NCBI RefSeq assembly: GCF_008632955.1
Contig: NZ_CP043959.1
Location: forward strand, 6,076,001-6,140,000
Length of the DNA stretch: 64,000 bases
Source: Streptomyces tendae
GTDB lineage: Bacteria; Actinomycetota; Actinomycetes; Streptomycetales; Streptomycetaceae
Direction: 5' to 3'
A model generated the notes under the pieces. That model saw only the letters and a program-made list of their open reading frames with translations. It did not search any database and was not told the origin of the DNA. Shown in pieces: positions 24,184 through 33,345 of this stretch (position 1 is the first letter of the stretch; the number at the start of each line of letters is the position of its first letter). A program made the translations under genes and the position numbers.

Positions 24184-24465
24184 TTACTTGCCCTTGGCCG
24201 CTTCCTTGAGCTTCGAGCCCGCCGACACCTTCACGCTGTAACCCGCGGGGATCTGGATCGGCTCACCGGTCTGCGGGTTGCGCGCGGTGCGCGCAGCGCG
24301 GTGGGTGCGCTCGAAGGTCAGGAAGCCGGGGATGGTGACCTTCTCGTCGCCCTTGGAGACGATGTCGCCGACGACGTCGGCGAACGCGGCCAGCACGGCG
24401 TCGGCGTCCTTGCGGGTCACCTCGGCGCGGTCGGCCAGCGCGGCCACCAGCTCACTGCGGTTCAT
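24184..24465 (-). CDS. hupA: HU-family nucleoid protein
   Basis: 93 aa, the size of classical HU. The DNA-binding arm region reads IPGFLTFERTHRAARTARNP, with the conserved Pro at the intercalating tip (TGEPIQIPAG). GGGAG lies 7 nt before the ATG. It lacks the long Lys/Ala-rich tail of the sporulation HupS, so it corresponds to the vegetative HU. Position next to murA matches hupA of S. coelicolor as I remember it. Confidence 0.93.
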   Translation of the reverse strand: MNRSELVAALADRAEVTRKDADAVLAAFADVVGDIVSKGDEKVTIPGFLTFERTHRAARTARNPQTGEPIQIPAGYSVKVSAGSKLKEAAKGK

Positions 24466-24860
24466 GTTCTTACTCCCGTGTTCTTCTTGCCGTTGAGGCG
24501 TGCCACGCGGCGGAGCCGCATGTCGGGCACGGCGAAAGCCGATGCTGCCAGGTTCCTCGGTGAGTCCCCGGACCCGGGTCCTTCGTCGGACCCTCGCGCC
24601 CAGGGACGCATCCTGCCTCTACCTGCGGCGGTAATGCCAATCCGGCACCCGCAGGAGTCGTGAGAACACCCGAGGGAGTCACACGAAGAGCGCCACGGCC
24701 TCCGCACGGTGACGCTCCGTCCGCTTCCGGCAGCGGACAGCAGGGGCCGGAGCCCGGGTCTGGCCGCCACCCTAGAGGGCGGCCAGGACTACGGGTTCCG
24801 CGACGCGCCGGTCCTAACCACCCCCGTGGCGATCCTCACAGCGACCGGCCGTCGCGGCGG
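24466..24860. other. Intergenic region hupA-malic enzyme
   Basis: About 395 bp with the hupA promoter and leader near 24466-24560 and one inverted repeat (24760-24786) listed as a candidate terminator. No gene of convincing codon usage. Confidence 0.35.
24760..24786 (-). terminator. Candidate terminator after the malic enzyme gene
   Basis: CTGGCCGCC/GGCGGCCAG, 9-bp stem with 9-nt loop, 75 bp beyond the stop codon. No U tract. Confidence 0.45.
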
Positions 24861-26270
24861 TCACGCCCCGGCGGCCTTGGCGGCGTCCCGGACCGCGCCG
24901 GCGACCGCGCCCGCGACCTTCTCGTTGAAGACGCTGGGGATGATGTAGTTCGGGTTCAGCTCGTCCTCGGTGACCACGTCGGCCAGGGCCTGCGCGGCGG
25001 CCAGCATCATCTCCGTGTTGACGGTGCGGGACTGGGCGTCCAGCAGGCCGCGGAAGACACCCGGGAAGACCAGCACGTTGTTGATCTGGTTGGGGAAGTC
25101 CGAGCGGCCGGTGGCCACAACGGCCGCCGTCTGGCGGGCGATTGCCGGGTCCACCTCGGGGTCGGGGTTCGCGAGCGCGAACACGATCGCGCCCTCGGCC
25201 ATCGCCGCCACGTCCTCGGCACCGAGGACGTTGGGGGCGGAGACGCCGATGAAGACGTCCGCGCCGCGCACGGCCTCCTTCAGCGTGCCGGTGAGGTTCT
25301 CCGGGTTGGTGTTGTCGGCGATCCAGCGCAGGGCGGAACCGGGGACGGCGTCGACCAGGTCCTCGCGGCCGGAGTGCACCACACCGTGGATGTCGGCGAC
25401 CACGGCGTTCTTCACGCCGGCGGCCAGCAGCAGCTTCAGGATGGCCGTGCCGGCCGCGCCGGCGCCGGACATGACGACGCGGATGTTCTCGATGGTCTTG
25501 CCGGTGACGCGCAGGGCGTTGGTCAGGGCGGCGAGCACGACGATCGCGGTGCCGTGCTGGTCGTCGTGGAAGACGGGGATGTCGAGGGCCTCGCGCAGCC
25601 GTGCCTCGATCTCGAAGCAGCGGGGCGCCGAGATGTCCTCCAGGTTGATGCCCGCGAAACCGGGGGCGATCGCCTTGACGATCTCCACGATCGCGTCGGT
25701 GTCCTGGGTGTCCAGGCACAGCGGCCAGGCGTCGATGCCGGCGAACCGCTTGAACAGGGCGGCCTTGCCCTCCATCACCGGCAGGGCGGCCTTGGGGCCG
25801 ATGTTGCCCAGGCCCAGCACGGCGGAGCCGTCCGTCACGACCGCAACGGAGTTGCGCTTGATGGTGAGGCGGCGGGCGTCCTCGGGGTTCTCGGCGATCG
25901 CCATGCAGACCCGGGCCACGCCGGGCGTGTAGACCATGGACAGGTCGTCACGGTTGCGGATGGGGTGCTTCGACGCCATCTCGATCTTGCCGCCGAGGTG
26001 CATCAGGAACGTACGGTCGGAGACCTTGCCGAGGGTGACGCCCTCGATGCGGCGCAGCTGCTCGACGATCTCGTCGGCGTGGGCGGTGGACGTGGCCGCG
26101 ATGGTCACGTCGATGCGGAGCCGCTCGTGGCCCGACGCCGTCACGTCGAGGCCGGTCACCGAGCCTCCGTGGGACTCGACGGCCCCGGTGAGCTGGGACA
26201 CCGCGGTTCCTCCCGCGGGCACCTCCAGCCGGATGGTCATCGAGTAGGAGACGCTGGGCGCCGTTGCCAT
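24861..26270 (-). CDS. Malic enzyme (malate oxidoreductase, decarboxylating) with N-terminal ACT-like domain
   Basis: 469 aa. Converts malate to pyruvate and CO2. The N-terminal ~80 residues (RLEVPAGGTAVSQLTGAVE) resemble an ACT regulatory domain. The malic enzyme core has the Tyr of MVYTPGVARV, Lys in GPKAALPVMEGKAALF, the metal ligands in INLEDISAPRCFEIE and FHDDQHGTAIV, and the nucleotide loop MSGAGAAGTA. GAGGA 6 nt before the ATG at 26270 fixes the start. Cofactor preference (NAD or NADP) cannot be read with certainty. Confidence 0.93.
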   Translation of the reverse strand: MATAPSVSYSMTIRLEVPAGGTAVSQLTGAVESHGGSVTGLDVTASGHERLRIDVTIAATSTAHADEIVEQLRRIEGVTLGKVSDRTFLMHLGGKIEMASKHPIRNRDDLSMVYTPGVARVCMAIAENPEDARRLTIKRNSVAVVTDGSAVLGLGNIGPKAALPVMEGKAALFKRFAGIDAWPLCLDTQDTDAIVEIVKAIAPGFAGINLEDISAPRCFEIEARLREALDIPVFHDDQHGTAIVVLAALTNALRVTGKTIENIRVVMSGAGAAGTAILKLLLAAGVKNAVVADIHGVVHSGREDLVDAVPGSALRWIADNTNPENLTGTLKEAVRGADVFIGVSAPNVLGAEDVAAMAEGAIVFALANPDPEVDPAIARQTAAVVATGRSDFPNQINNVLVFPGVFRGLLDAQSRTVNTEMMLAAAQALADVVTEDELNPNYIIPSVFNEKVAGAVAGAVRDAAKAAGA

Positions 26271-26651
26271 GGCCGTTCCTCTGCTTTTCAACCGTGTCGC
26301 GAATCGTGCCGTCCGATCGTCGCACCTACCACCGAGTACGTGGTAGCCGCCTGGGATTGCGGACGTTTTGTTCACCGGCCGCTGCCACCAGCCGGAAAAC
26401 GAGTTCCACCATACGAGAGCGAGCCGGGCAACAAAAGAGGCCCACGTCACTGTCGTGACGTGGGCCTCTCGAACGCTTGTGACACCGACCCGCCATGCTC
26501 GCCTCGCGGCAAGTGGTCGCTCGAAGCGACTAAGGTTGGGCCCGGGGGCTTGGATCGGGCCGGTGCCACGTCAAGGCTAACAAACGGATGGCGCGAGGCC
26601 ATTCCCATGACCCGGGGATATTTCCCGCACCCCCTCGACGCCCCTCACCGG
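26271..26651. other. Intergenic region malic enzyme-helD
   Basis: About 380 bp, containing the malic enzyme promoter side, less GC-rich sequence around 26330-26440 and the terminator at 26437-26468. No gene seen. Confidence 0.4.
26437..26468 (-). terminator. Rho-independent terminator of the HelD-type gene
   Basis: 14-bp perfect stem GAGGCCCACGTCAC/GTGACGTGGGCCTC with loop TGTC. In minus-strand direction it is followed by TTTTGTT, one of the few with a real U tract here. It lies ~185 bp after the helicase stop. Confidence 0.88.
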
Positions 26652-28949
26652 TCAGTCCCGCAGCAGGTCGGGGACCCCGTCGGCGTCCGGTGCGTCGCGG
26701 TCCGCGGACACCACGGTGAGCTGCTGCGTGGCGCGCGTCAGGGCGACGTACAGCACGCGCAGCCCGGCCGGGGACTCGTCGGCGATCTCCGCCGGGGAGA
26801 CCACGACCGTCGCGTCGTACTCCAGCCCCTTGGCCTCCAGGCTGCCGAGCGCCACCACGCGGCCGCCGAGCCCGTCCAGCCAGCGCCGGGCCTCCTCGCG
26901 CCGCTGCATGGCGACGACCACGCCGACGGTGCCGTCCACCCGCTCGAGCAGCCGGGCGGCCTCCGCCCGCACGGTGTCGCCCAGCGTGTCCCGGACCACG
27001 GCGAAGCGCGGCTCGACGCCGGTGGAGCGCACCGCCCGGGGCGCCTCGGAGCCCGGCATGGCGAGGGCGAGGACCTTGGACGCCAGCTCGGCGATCTCCG
27101 CCGGGTTGCGGTAGTTCACGGTGAGCTCGAAGCGGCGGCGCGGACGGGTGCCCAGGGCCTCGTCGCGGGCCTGGGCGGCCTCGTCGGGGTCGGACCAGGA
27201 CGACTGGGCCGGGTCGCCGACGACCGTCCAGGTGGCGTGCCGGCCCCGGCGGCCGACCATGCGCCACTGCATCGGGGTGAGGTCCTGCGCCTCGTCGACG
27301 ATGACGTGCGCGTACTCCACGCGCTCCTGGGCCAGCCGCTCGGCCCGCTCCCGCTGGGTCTCCTCGCGCACCGGCATCAGCTCCTCCAGGCCGGTGAGCT
27401 GGTCCAGCGGGTCGATCTCACGCTTCTTGCGGGGGCGTGCGGGAGCGCCCAGGATCGCCTGGAGCTCGTCCAGCAGCGCGATGTCGTGCACGGAGCGCCC
27501 GTCCCGCTTGAGGGCGCGCGCCACCTTGCGCACCTCCCCCGGGTTCAGGACGCGCCGGGCCCAGCGGCCGAGGCGCCGCTCGTCGGCCATGGCGTCCAGG
27601 ACGGCGGCCGGGGTCAGCTCGGGCCACCAGGCGTCCAGGAAGGCGGCGAAGTCGTCCTCGGAGGTGATGTCCTCGTCGAAGGAGGAGCGCAGCTCGGCTG
27701 CCAGCTCCGGGTCGGTGTGCCGGTTCCCGGCGCCGGAGCGCTCCCACAGGGCGTCGAGGAGCAGCTTGCGGGCGCGGGGGCGCAGCAGGTTGACCGGCGC
27801 GGTGCCGCTCAGGGCGGTGCGGCGGACCTCCGCCAGCTCCTCCGCCTCCAGCTCCAGCCGGCGTCCGAAGGCGACGACCCGCAGCCGCTGGGGCGCGTCC
27901 TGCCGCTCCAGGGCGCCGCGCGCGGCCTTCCGCAGCACCTTGAGCATGCGGGAGGAGCCCTTGACGCGGGCCACCGACGGGGAGTCGTACACCGTGGCCT
28001 CGGCGCCGTCCACCAGGGAGCCGATGGCGCGGATGGCGACCTGGCCCTCCTCGCCGAGGGACGGCAGCACGCCCTCGGTGTAGGCGACCAGCAGCGGGGT
28101 CGGGGAGACGATCAGGATGCCGCCCGCGTACCGCCGCCGGTCCTGGTAGAGCAGGTAGGCGGCGCGGTGCAGGGCGACGGCGGTCTTGCCGGTGCCGGGG
28201 CCGCCCTCCACGTAGGTGACGGAGGCGGCGGGGGCGCGGATCACCAGGTCCTGCTCGGCCTGGATGGACGCCACGATGTCCCGCATGGAGTGGGTCCGGG
28301 CCTGTCCGAGCGCGGCCATCAGGGCTCCGTCGCCGATCACGGCCAGCTCGCGGCCGTCGAGGGACGCCGTCAGCTCGGGGCGCATCAGGTCGTCCTCGAC
28401 GGTCCGCACCTGCCGCCCCTTGGAGCGGATCACCCGGCGCCGCACGACCCGGCCGGGGTCGACCGGCGTGGAGCGGTAGAAGGGGGCCGCGGCGGGCGCC
28501 CGCCAGTCGATGACCAGCGGGGCGTAGTCCTCGTCGAGGACGCCGATCCGGCCGATGTGCAGGGTCTCGGCGATGTCGGCGGTGTTGTCGGGCCGGACGG
28601 CGCCCTCGGCGGGCTCGACGGCGGTGTACGCGCCGTCCGGGCCCTTCTTGCCGTCCTTGCCGAGCAGCAGGTCGATCCGGCCGAAGAGGAAGTCCTCGTA
28701 CTCGTTGTGCAGCCGGTTGAGGTGGACGCCGGCCCGGAAGACCTGGGCGTCCCGCTCGGCGAGGGCGCCGGGCGTGCCGACGTGACCGCGCTGGGCGGCG
28801 TCGCGCATGAGGAACTCGGCCTCGGTGATCTTCTCCTCGAGCCGTTGGTACACCCGGTCCAGGTGTTCCTGTTCCACACGGATCTCCCGGTCGCGAACGG
28901 AGTCGTGAACCGGGTCGACCGCGGATTCCTGTTGAGCCTGAGCGGCCAC
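26652..28949 (-). CDS. HelD-family UvrD-like helicase/RNA polymerase-associated ATPase
   Basis: 765 aa, GTG start. An N-terminal coiled coil (about residues 15-95, VEQEHLDRVYQRLEEKITEA) is the element HelD proteins push into the RNA polymerase secondary channel. The split superfamily 1 ATPase follows, with Walker A GGPGTGKTAVALHRAAYLLY, motif II VIVDEAQDLTPMQW, NYRNPAEIAEL and motif VI VALTRATQQL. HelD recycles stalled RNA polymerase; in some Streptomyces a paralog (HelR) gives rifampicin tolerance. Which class this one belongs to cannot be decided by eye. Confidence 0.88.
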   Translation of the reverse strand: MAAQAQQESAVDPVHDSVRDREIRVEQEHLDRVYQRLEEKITEAEFLMRDAAQRGHVGTPGALAERDAQVFRAGVHLNRLHNEYEDFLFGRIDLLLGKDGKKGPDGAYTAVEPAEGAVRPDNTADIAETLHIGRIGVLDEDYAPLVIDWRAPAAAPFYRSTPVDPGRVVRRRVIRSKGRQVRTVEDDLMRPELTASLDGRELAVIGDGALMAALGQARTHSMRDIVASIQAEQDLVIRAPAASVTYVEGGPGTGKTAVALHRAAYLLYQDRRRYAGGILIVSPTPLLVAYTEGVLPSLGEEGQVAIRAIGSLVDGAEATVYDSPSVARVKGSSRMLKVLRKAARGALERQDAPQRLRVVAFGRRLELEAEELAEVRRTALSGTAPVNLLRPRARKLLLDALWERSGAGNRHTDPELAAELRSSFDEDITSEDDFAAFLDAWWPELTPAAVLDAMADERRLGRWARRVLNPGEVRKVARALKRDGRSVHDIALLDELQAILGAPARPRKKREIDPLDQLTGLEELMPVREETQRERAERLAQERVEYAHVIVDEAQDLTPMQWRMVGRRGRHATWTVVGDPAQSSWSDPDEAAQARDEALGTRPRRRFELTVNYRNPAEIAELASKVLALAMPGSEAPRAVRSTGVEPRFAVVRDTLGDTVRAEAARLLERVDGTVGVVVAMQRREEARRWLDGLGGRVVALGSLEAKGLEYDATVVVSPAEIADESPAGLRVLYVALTRATQQLTVVSADRDAPDADGVPDLLRD

Positions 28950-29009
28950 CGGGCCCCCTTCTGACGTGCTGGGCAGCCGTCAACCGTACGCGAAGGGGGC
29001 CCTGTGAGG

Positions 29010-29849
29010 CTACGCGTCGACCTCCACGAGCGTCTTGCCGTCGAAGGTCGCGATCTCGAAGTGGTCGATCTCGTTGCGCTCGAAGGCGGCGCCGCCCTGG
29101 ACGTACAGCGGCTGCTTGCCCTTGTCGGTGGTGGCGTCGGGCAGTCCGTAGCCCTCGCCGGTGACCGACCAGGAGTTCACCGTCTCACGCTCGCCGTTCT
29201 TCCCGACGGCGATGAGCGAGCACTTCTGGTCACCCTTGACGTTCTTCAGCTCGGTGACGATCTCGGTGCCCCAGAGCTTGTCCTCCAGGGCCACGGTGGC
29301 GGTCACCCCGGTGCCGGGGTCGGTCGCCGTGATCTTCTCGGAGCTCTTGTCGAAGATGTCCTTCGCGGGGTTGGCCGCGAGCGTGCGGTTGGTGCCGCCC
29401 CCGCCGCCGCTGCCGCTGTCCCCGCCGCTGGCGGCGACGGCCACGAACGGGCCGCTGACGATCAGCGCGCCCGCGGCGGCCACCATGTAGAAGTTGCGGC
29501 GGCGCTTGCGCGCACGGCGCTCGGCCACCTCGTCGACCAGCTTCTCCACCACGCGCGGCGAGGGCTTGGCGGACAGCGACTCACCGATCGCGGGCGATCC
29601 CGCGGCCTCGGGCAGGTCCGCGAGCGCGGCCAGCATCGGTTCCATGCCGGCGAGTTCGTCGAGCTGCTGGGCGCACCACTCGCACGTCGCCAAGTGCGCC
29701 TCGAAGGCGCTGGCTTCGGCGTCGTCGAGGATTCCGAGGGCGTAGGCACCGACGGTCTCGTGCTCGTTCGGCACCGGTGATCCCTCCATGGCACCAGACA
29801 TACCCGTCCCGCCCGTGCCGAATCCCTGGTTTCCCCCGTACACACTCAT
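29010..29849 (-). CDS. rsuA: Zinc-binding anti-sigma factor (RsuA-like)
   Basis: 279 aa from the ATG at 29849, which shares its A with the sigma factor stop (TGATG); a GTG 3 bp upstream is possible. The ZAS anti-sigma motif is present (HLATCEWC with an upstream His in NEHETVGAYALG). A single membrane segment lies near residues 118-140, followed by a Gly/Ser linker and an extracytoplasmic sensing domain (ALEDKLWGTEIVTELKNVKG). It would hold the co-encoded ECF sigma factor at the membrane until an envelope signal arrives. The rsuA name rests on similarity of locus to S. coelicolor. Confidence 0.85.
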   Translation of the reverse strand: MSVYGGNQGFGTGGTGMSGAMEGSPVPNEHETVGAYALGILDDAEASAFEAHLATCEWCAQQLDELAGMEPMLAALADLPEAAGSPAIGESLSAKPSPRVVEKLVDEVAERRARKRRRNFYMVAAAGALIVSGPFVAVAASGGDSGSGGGGGTNRTLAANPAKDIFDKSSEKITATDPGTGVTATVALEDKLWGTEIVTELKNVKGDQKCSLIAVGKNGERETVNSWSVTGEGYGLPDATTDKGKQPLYVQGGAAFERNEIDHFEIATFDGKTLVEVDA

Positions 29850-30427
29850 CACGCCGTCACCCCCCGCTCCTCCAGAGCCAGCTTCATCGACCGCAGGGCG
29901 TAGAACACCCGGGAGCGTACGGTGCCGCTCGGTATGCCGAGTGTCTGGGCCGCCTCATTGACGGTACGCCCCTTGAAGTAGGTCTCGACGAGGACCTCCC
30001 GGTGCGCCGGGGTCAGGTCGTCGAGTGCGTCCGACAGCGTCATCAGCCACAGCGCCTTGTCGATCTCGTCCTCCGCGGGGATGACCTCCAGCGGCGACGG
30101 ATCGACCTCCTGCGGCCGGGCCTGCCGGCTGCGGTGGCCGTCGATGACGATGCGCCGGGCGACCGTCACCAGCCAGGGGCGTACCGAACCGGTCGCCCGA
30201 TTGAGCTGACCGGCGTTCTTCCAGGCACGGATGAGCGTTTCCTGGACGACGTCCTCGGCGCGCTGCCGGTCTCCGGCGACCAGCCTGAGGACGTAGGCCA
30301 GCAGGGGTCCTGCGTGCTCGCGGTACAGCGCACGCATCAGCTCCTCGTCAGGTTCCGAGGGCTGTGAAGACATGCGATGTCGGGCCCTCGTTCCACGTTC
30401 ATTGGCCACGGCCGCATCCTTGCGCAC
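29849..30427 (-). CDS. sigU: ECF RNA polymerase sigma factor SigU-like
   Basis: 192 aa. Region 2 contains LLAYVLRLVAGDRQRAEDVV and ETLIRAWKN; region 4 contains LTPAHREVLVETYFKGRTVN followed by IPSGTVRSRVFYALRSMK, a typical sigma-70 region 4.2 helix-turn-helix. The GTG at 30427 has GGAGG 5 nt upstream, better than the downstream ATG at 30373. Translationally coupled to the anti-sigma factor. In S. coelicolor sigU sits at this position and affects differentiation and secreted protein output (from memory). Confidence 0.88.
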   Translation of the reverse strand: MRKDAAVANERGTRARHRMSSQPSEPDEELMRALYREHAGPLLAYVLRLVAGDRQRAEDVVQETLIRAWKNAGQLNRATGSVRPWLVTVARRIVIDGHRSRQARPQEVDPSPLEVIPAEDEIDKALWLMTLSDALDDLTPAHREVLVETYFKGRTVNEAAQTLGIPSGTVRSRVFYALRSMKLALEERGVTA

Positions 30428-30746
30428 GCCCACCTCCGGTGTCCGGGGGATCCCCCAGTCGGTCGCTCGACAACCGGTACGCAGGAAGCGGGTGGGGTGT
30501 TCAAAGAGAGACGGCAGTTTTCTGCGGGGCGTCATGACGACCGGGACATGAACGCACATTCCCCCCGCTTCCTCTTCACATTTCCGACACACGACGGGCG
30601 GGTTCTCACCGACGTGCGGCCGGAAGGGGGCAACAGGGGCGTGACGCACATCACTTGAGCAAGGTGCGGCATCCTCGGTGCACGAAAACCGCGAACGGGA
30701 TAAGGGAGTTCAATCGGGCGCCGGTGCTCATCAGGCGCGCCGGTGC
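30428..30746. other. Upstream region of sigU
   Basis: About 320 bp expected to hold the sigU promoter(s), with a locally lower GC stretch at 30500-30600. I could not find a clear ECF-type GGAAC...GTC pair on the minus strand and see no gene. Confidence 0.35.
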
Positions 30747-31334
30747 TCAGGCGCGGGCGAGGGCCGCCGCGCGACGGCGGTGCCGGGCCACGCGCTCGCG
30801 GTTGCCGCAGACGTCACTGGAACACCAGCGGCGCCGGCGTCCGCGGGAGGTGTCGACGTAGACGATGGGGCAGTTGTCGCCCTCGCACTGGCGCAGGCTC
30901 GCGCGGGCCGCCGGATCGGTCAGCAGGTCCACCGCGTCCCGCGCGACCGCCCCGAGCAGCGCCTCCCTGCCCGGCGGGCCGTCGAGCCGGCGCACCAGGG
31001 TCCCGTCGGCACCGGGCTCCGCGCGGGGTGCCGGCGGCGCGGCACGGGCGAGTTCGTTGACCCGGGTGAGCGCGGGAGCGTACGAGGAGCCGCCGGGGGC
31101 GCGCACCAACGGGACCAGGTTCGCGCGCAGTTCGCGGAACGCGGCGAGCCAGCCCGGGTCGGCGTGGGCGAGTCCGGTGCCCTCCGGGACGAGTCCCGCG
31201 CCCGTGACCCAGGCGCACAGCGCGTCGACGGAGTCGAGCCGTTCCTCGGGATGGGTGGTCGCGAGCAGGTCCAGGCAGACCCGCCCGGTGTCGAACCTCA
31301 GCTCGTAGGGCGCCGTGACCGTACCCAGTGCCAT
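30747..31334 (-). CDS. CGNR zinc-finger (ABATE domain) protein, probable transcriptional regulator
   Basis: 195 aa. The N-terminal domain begins YELRFDTGRVCLDLLATTHP, typical of ABATE domains thought to bind small molecules. The C-terminal zinc finger is complete: CEGDNCPIVYVDTSRGRRRR, then WCSSDVCGNRERVARHRRR with the CGNR signature. Start at ATG 31334; a longer frame upstream is unlikely. Target genes unknown. Confidence 0.83.
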   Translation of the reverse strand: MALGTVTAPYELRFDTGRVCLDLLATTHPEERLDSVDALCAWVTGAGLVPEGTGLAHADPGWLAAFRELRANLVPLVRAPGGSSYAPALTRVNELARAAPPAPRAEPGADGTLVRRLDGPPGREALLGAVARDAVDLLTDPAARASLRQCEGDNCPIVYVDTSRGRRRRWCSSDVCGNRERVARHRRRAAALARA

Positions 31335-31473
31335 GTCCTGCCACCGCCTAGGGGCCCCGCGCGCGTGGGGGGGGCCGGTGCGCGATCCGGGAAACCGTTC
31401 TCCCCCCACAGTGCCCGCCCGTACGGGTGCCCGGAACCCCTCCCGCCGCGCGCTTTCCGCTTAGCCTTCCCGC

Positions 31474-32052
31474 ATGGAGGAGTTCGACGGGGTGGAGGTC
31501 CGCGCGTTCCCGGACGCGGCGGCCTTCGAGGCGTGGCTGGCCGAGCACCACACCCGGCGCGAGGGGGTGTGGGTCAAGGTGGCGAAGAAGGCGACGGGAA
31601 TCGCCTCGGTCACCGAGGACGAGCTGGTCGACGTGGGCCTGTGCTGGGGCTGGATCTCCGGACAGCGCCGGCGCCTGGACGACCGGTACTACCTGCAGAA
31701 GTACGGGCCGCGCCGGCCGCGGAGCCTGTGGTCACGGGTGAACGTGGACAAGGTCGCGGCGCTCGCCGCGGAGGGCCGGATGCGGGAACCCGGCCTCGCC
31801 GAGGTCCGGCGGGCCCAGGAGGACGGCCGCTGGGACCGGGCGTACGCCTCGCAGGGGACGGCGGAGGTCCCGGACGACCTGGCCGAGGCCCTCGCCGCGA
31901 ACCCGGCGGCCCGCACGGCGTTCGACGCGCTGGACCGCACGGCCCGCTACCTGGTCCTGCTCCCCCTGCTCCAGGCGGCGACCCCGCAGACCCGCAGGAA
32001 GCGCCTGGAGAGCACGGTCCGGGACTTGGCGGAGGGCCGCCGTAACGGCTGA
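31474..32052 (+). CDS. YdeI/OmpD-associated family protein
   Basis: 192 aa, ATG start. The N-terminal AFPDAAAFEAWLAEHH and GVWVKVAKKATGIASVT, and VGLCWGWISGQRRRLDDRYY, are diagnostic of the family often annotated as bacteriocin-protection or YdeI-like. The C-terminal PDDLAEALAANPAARTAFDA matches the same family. Cytoplasmic; biochemical role not established. Single gene between two minus-strand genes. Confidence 0.82.
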   Translation: MEEFDGVEVRAFPDAAAFEAWLAEHHTRREGVWVKVAKKATGIASVTEDELVDVGLCWGWISGQRRRLDDRYYLQKYGPRRPRSLWSRVNVDKVAALAAEGRMREPGLAEVRRAQEDGRWDRAYASQGTAEVPDDLAEALAANPAARTAFDALDRTARYLVLLPLLQAATPQTRRKRLESTVRDLAEGRRNG

Positions 32053-32061
32053 CGGCCCGGT

Positions 32062-33216
32062 TCAGCCCGCCGAGTCGTACTTGGTGTCCGCCGCCGGGTC
32101 GAGGGCGAGGCGGTAGCCGCGCTTCACGACCGTCTGGATCAGCTTCGGGGCGCCCAGGGCGGTGCGCAGGCGGGCCATCGCGGTCTCCACCGCGTGCTCG
32201 TCGCGGCCCGTGCCCGGCAGCGCGCGCAGCAGTTCCGCGCGGGCGACGACCCAGCCGGGCCGGCGGGACAGCGCCCGCAGCAGGGACATCCCGGCCGGCG
32301 GTACGGGCCGCAGCTCGTCGTCCACCAGGACCGCGTGCCCCCGGATCTCCATCCGGTGCCCGGCGACCGGCAGGGTGCGGGCGCGGGACGGCAGTTCGCG
32401 GCAGAGCAGCTGGACCAGCGGGCCCAGCCGGAAGCGTTCGGGCTGCACGGTGTCGACGCCCCGGGCCTGGAGCGGCAGGGCGGTGACCGGTCCCACGCAG
32501 GCGGACAGCACGTCGTGGCCGAGGGCGGCCAGCAGGTCGTCCACCAGGCCGCGTTCCCCGGCGCGGGAGAGCAGCGAGGCGGCCGCGGGCGCGCTGGTGA
32601 AGGTGACCGCGTCCAGGGTGCGGGCGACGACCGCGTCGATCAGGCGGTCCACCGGTCCGATGTCCTCCGGCGGCAGCCACCGGTAGACCGGCACGCCCAG
32701 GACCTCCGCTCCCCGGCCGCAGCGACTCCACGAACCGGGCAGCGGCTCGCCGTGCAGCTGGACGGCGATGCGCAGGCCGTCGACGCCCTCCTCGAGGAGC
32801 CGGTCCAGCACCTCGGCCATGGACTCCGACGCCGGCGACCACTCCTCCGTCAGCCCGGCGGCCCGGATCGCGCCCTTCACCTTCGGCCCGCGCGCCATGA
32901 TCCGCACCCCGCGCAGCCGCTCCAGCAGGTCCTCGCCGAGTCCCCAGCCGTCGGCCGCCTCCACCCAGCCCCGGAACCCGATGGCGGTGGTGGCGACCGC
33001 GATGTCCGGGGCCCGCCCGATGATCTCCTTGGTGGCGGCCAGCAGCTCGCTGTCGTCGGAGAGCGGCACGATCCGCAGGGCGGGGGCGTGCAGCACGGCG
33101 GCACCGCGCCGCTCCAGCAGCGCGCCCAGCTCGTCGGCACGGCGCGCCGCCGTCACGCCCACGGTGAAGCCGGCGAGGGGTCCGTGCTCCGGTGACTGCT
33201 CTCGTTCGTCGTACAT
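32062..33216 (-). CDS. nnaR: Uroporphyrinogen-III synthase-like nitrogen assimilation regulator
   Basis: 384 aa. The N-terminal ~260 residues form a HemD fold (GFTVGVTAARRADELGALLE; VTFTSAPAAASLLSRA). The C-terminal ~95 residues are an OmpR/PhoB-type winged helix (VPPAGMSLLRALSRRPGWVV; VETAMARLRTALG; VKRGYRLAL). This fusion defines NnaR, a GlnR co-activator of nitrate/nitrite genes in S. coelicolor, and it sits directly after narK here too. The DNA-binding half argues for regulation, not only tetrapyrrole synthesis. Start ATG 33216 or the preceding GTG. Confidence 0.88.
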   Translation of the reverse strand: MYDEREQSPEHGPLAGFTVGVTAARRADELGALLERRGAAVLHAPALRIVPLSDDSELLAATKEIIGRAPDIAVATTAIGFRGWVEAADGWGLGEDLLERLRGVRIMARGPKVKGAIRAAGLTEEWSPASESMAEVLDRLLEEGVDGLRIAVQLHGEPLPGSWSRCGRGAEVLGVPVYRWLPPEDIGPVDRLIDAVVARTLDAVTFTSAPAAASLLSRAGERGLVDDLLAALGHDVLSACVGPVTALPLQARGVDTVQPERFRLGPLVQLLCRELPSRARTLPVAGHRMEIRGHAVLVDDELRPVPPAGMSLLRALSRRPGWVVARAELLRALPGTGRDEHAVETAMARLRTALGAPKLIQTVVKRGYRLALDPAADTKYDSAG

Positions 33217-33279
33217 CACTCTCGTCCCGGCTCGAGTCGGCGTCCTGCACGGAGGTGCGGCTCCACGTCCGTGCCGAGC

Positions 33280-33307
33280 GAGCCTGTCAATGATCCATGA
33301 CAGGCTC
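33280..33307 (-). terminator. Inverted repeat between narK and nnaR
   Basis: GAGCCTGTCA/TGACAGGCTC, 10-bp stem with an 8-nt loop, 39 bp after the narK stop and ~65 bp before nnaR. It could be a terminator of narK or a protein-binding dyad in the nnaR promoter. Confidence 0.45.
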
Positions 33308-33345
33308 GGTTCGGCTTCATGTCACCAGTGTTACGTCACCGCCCG

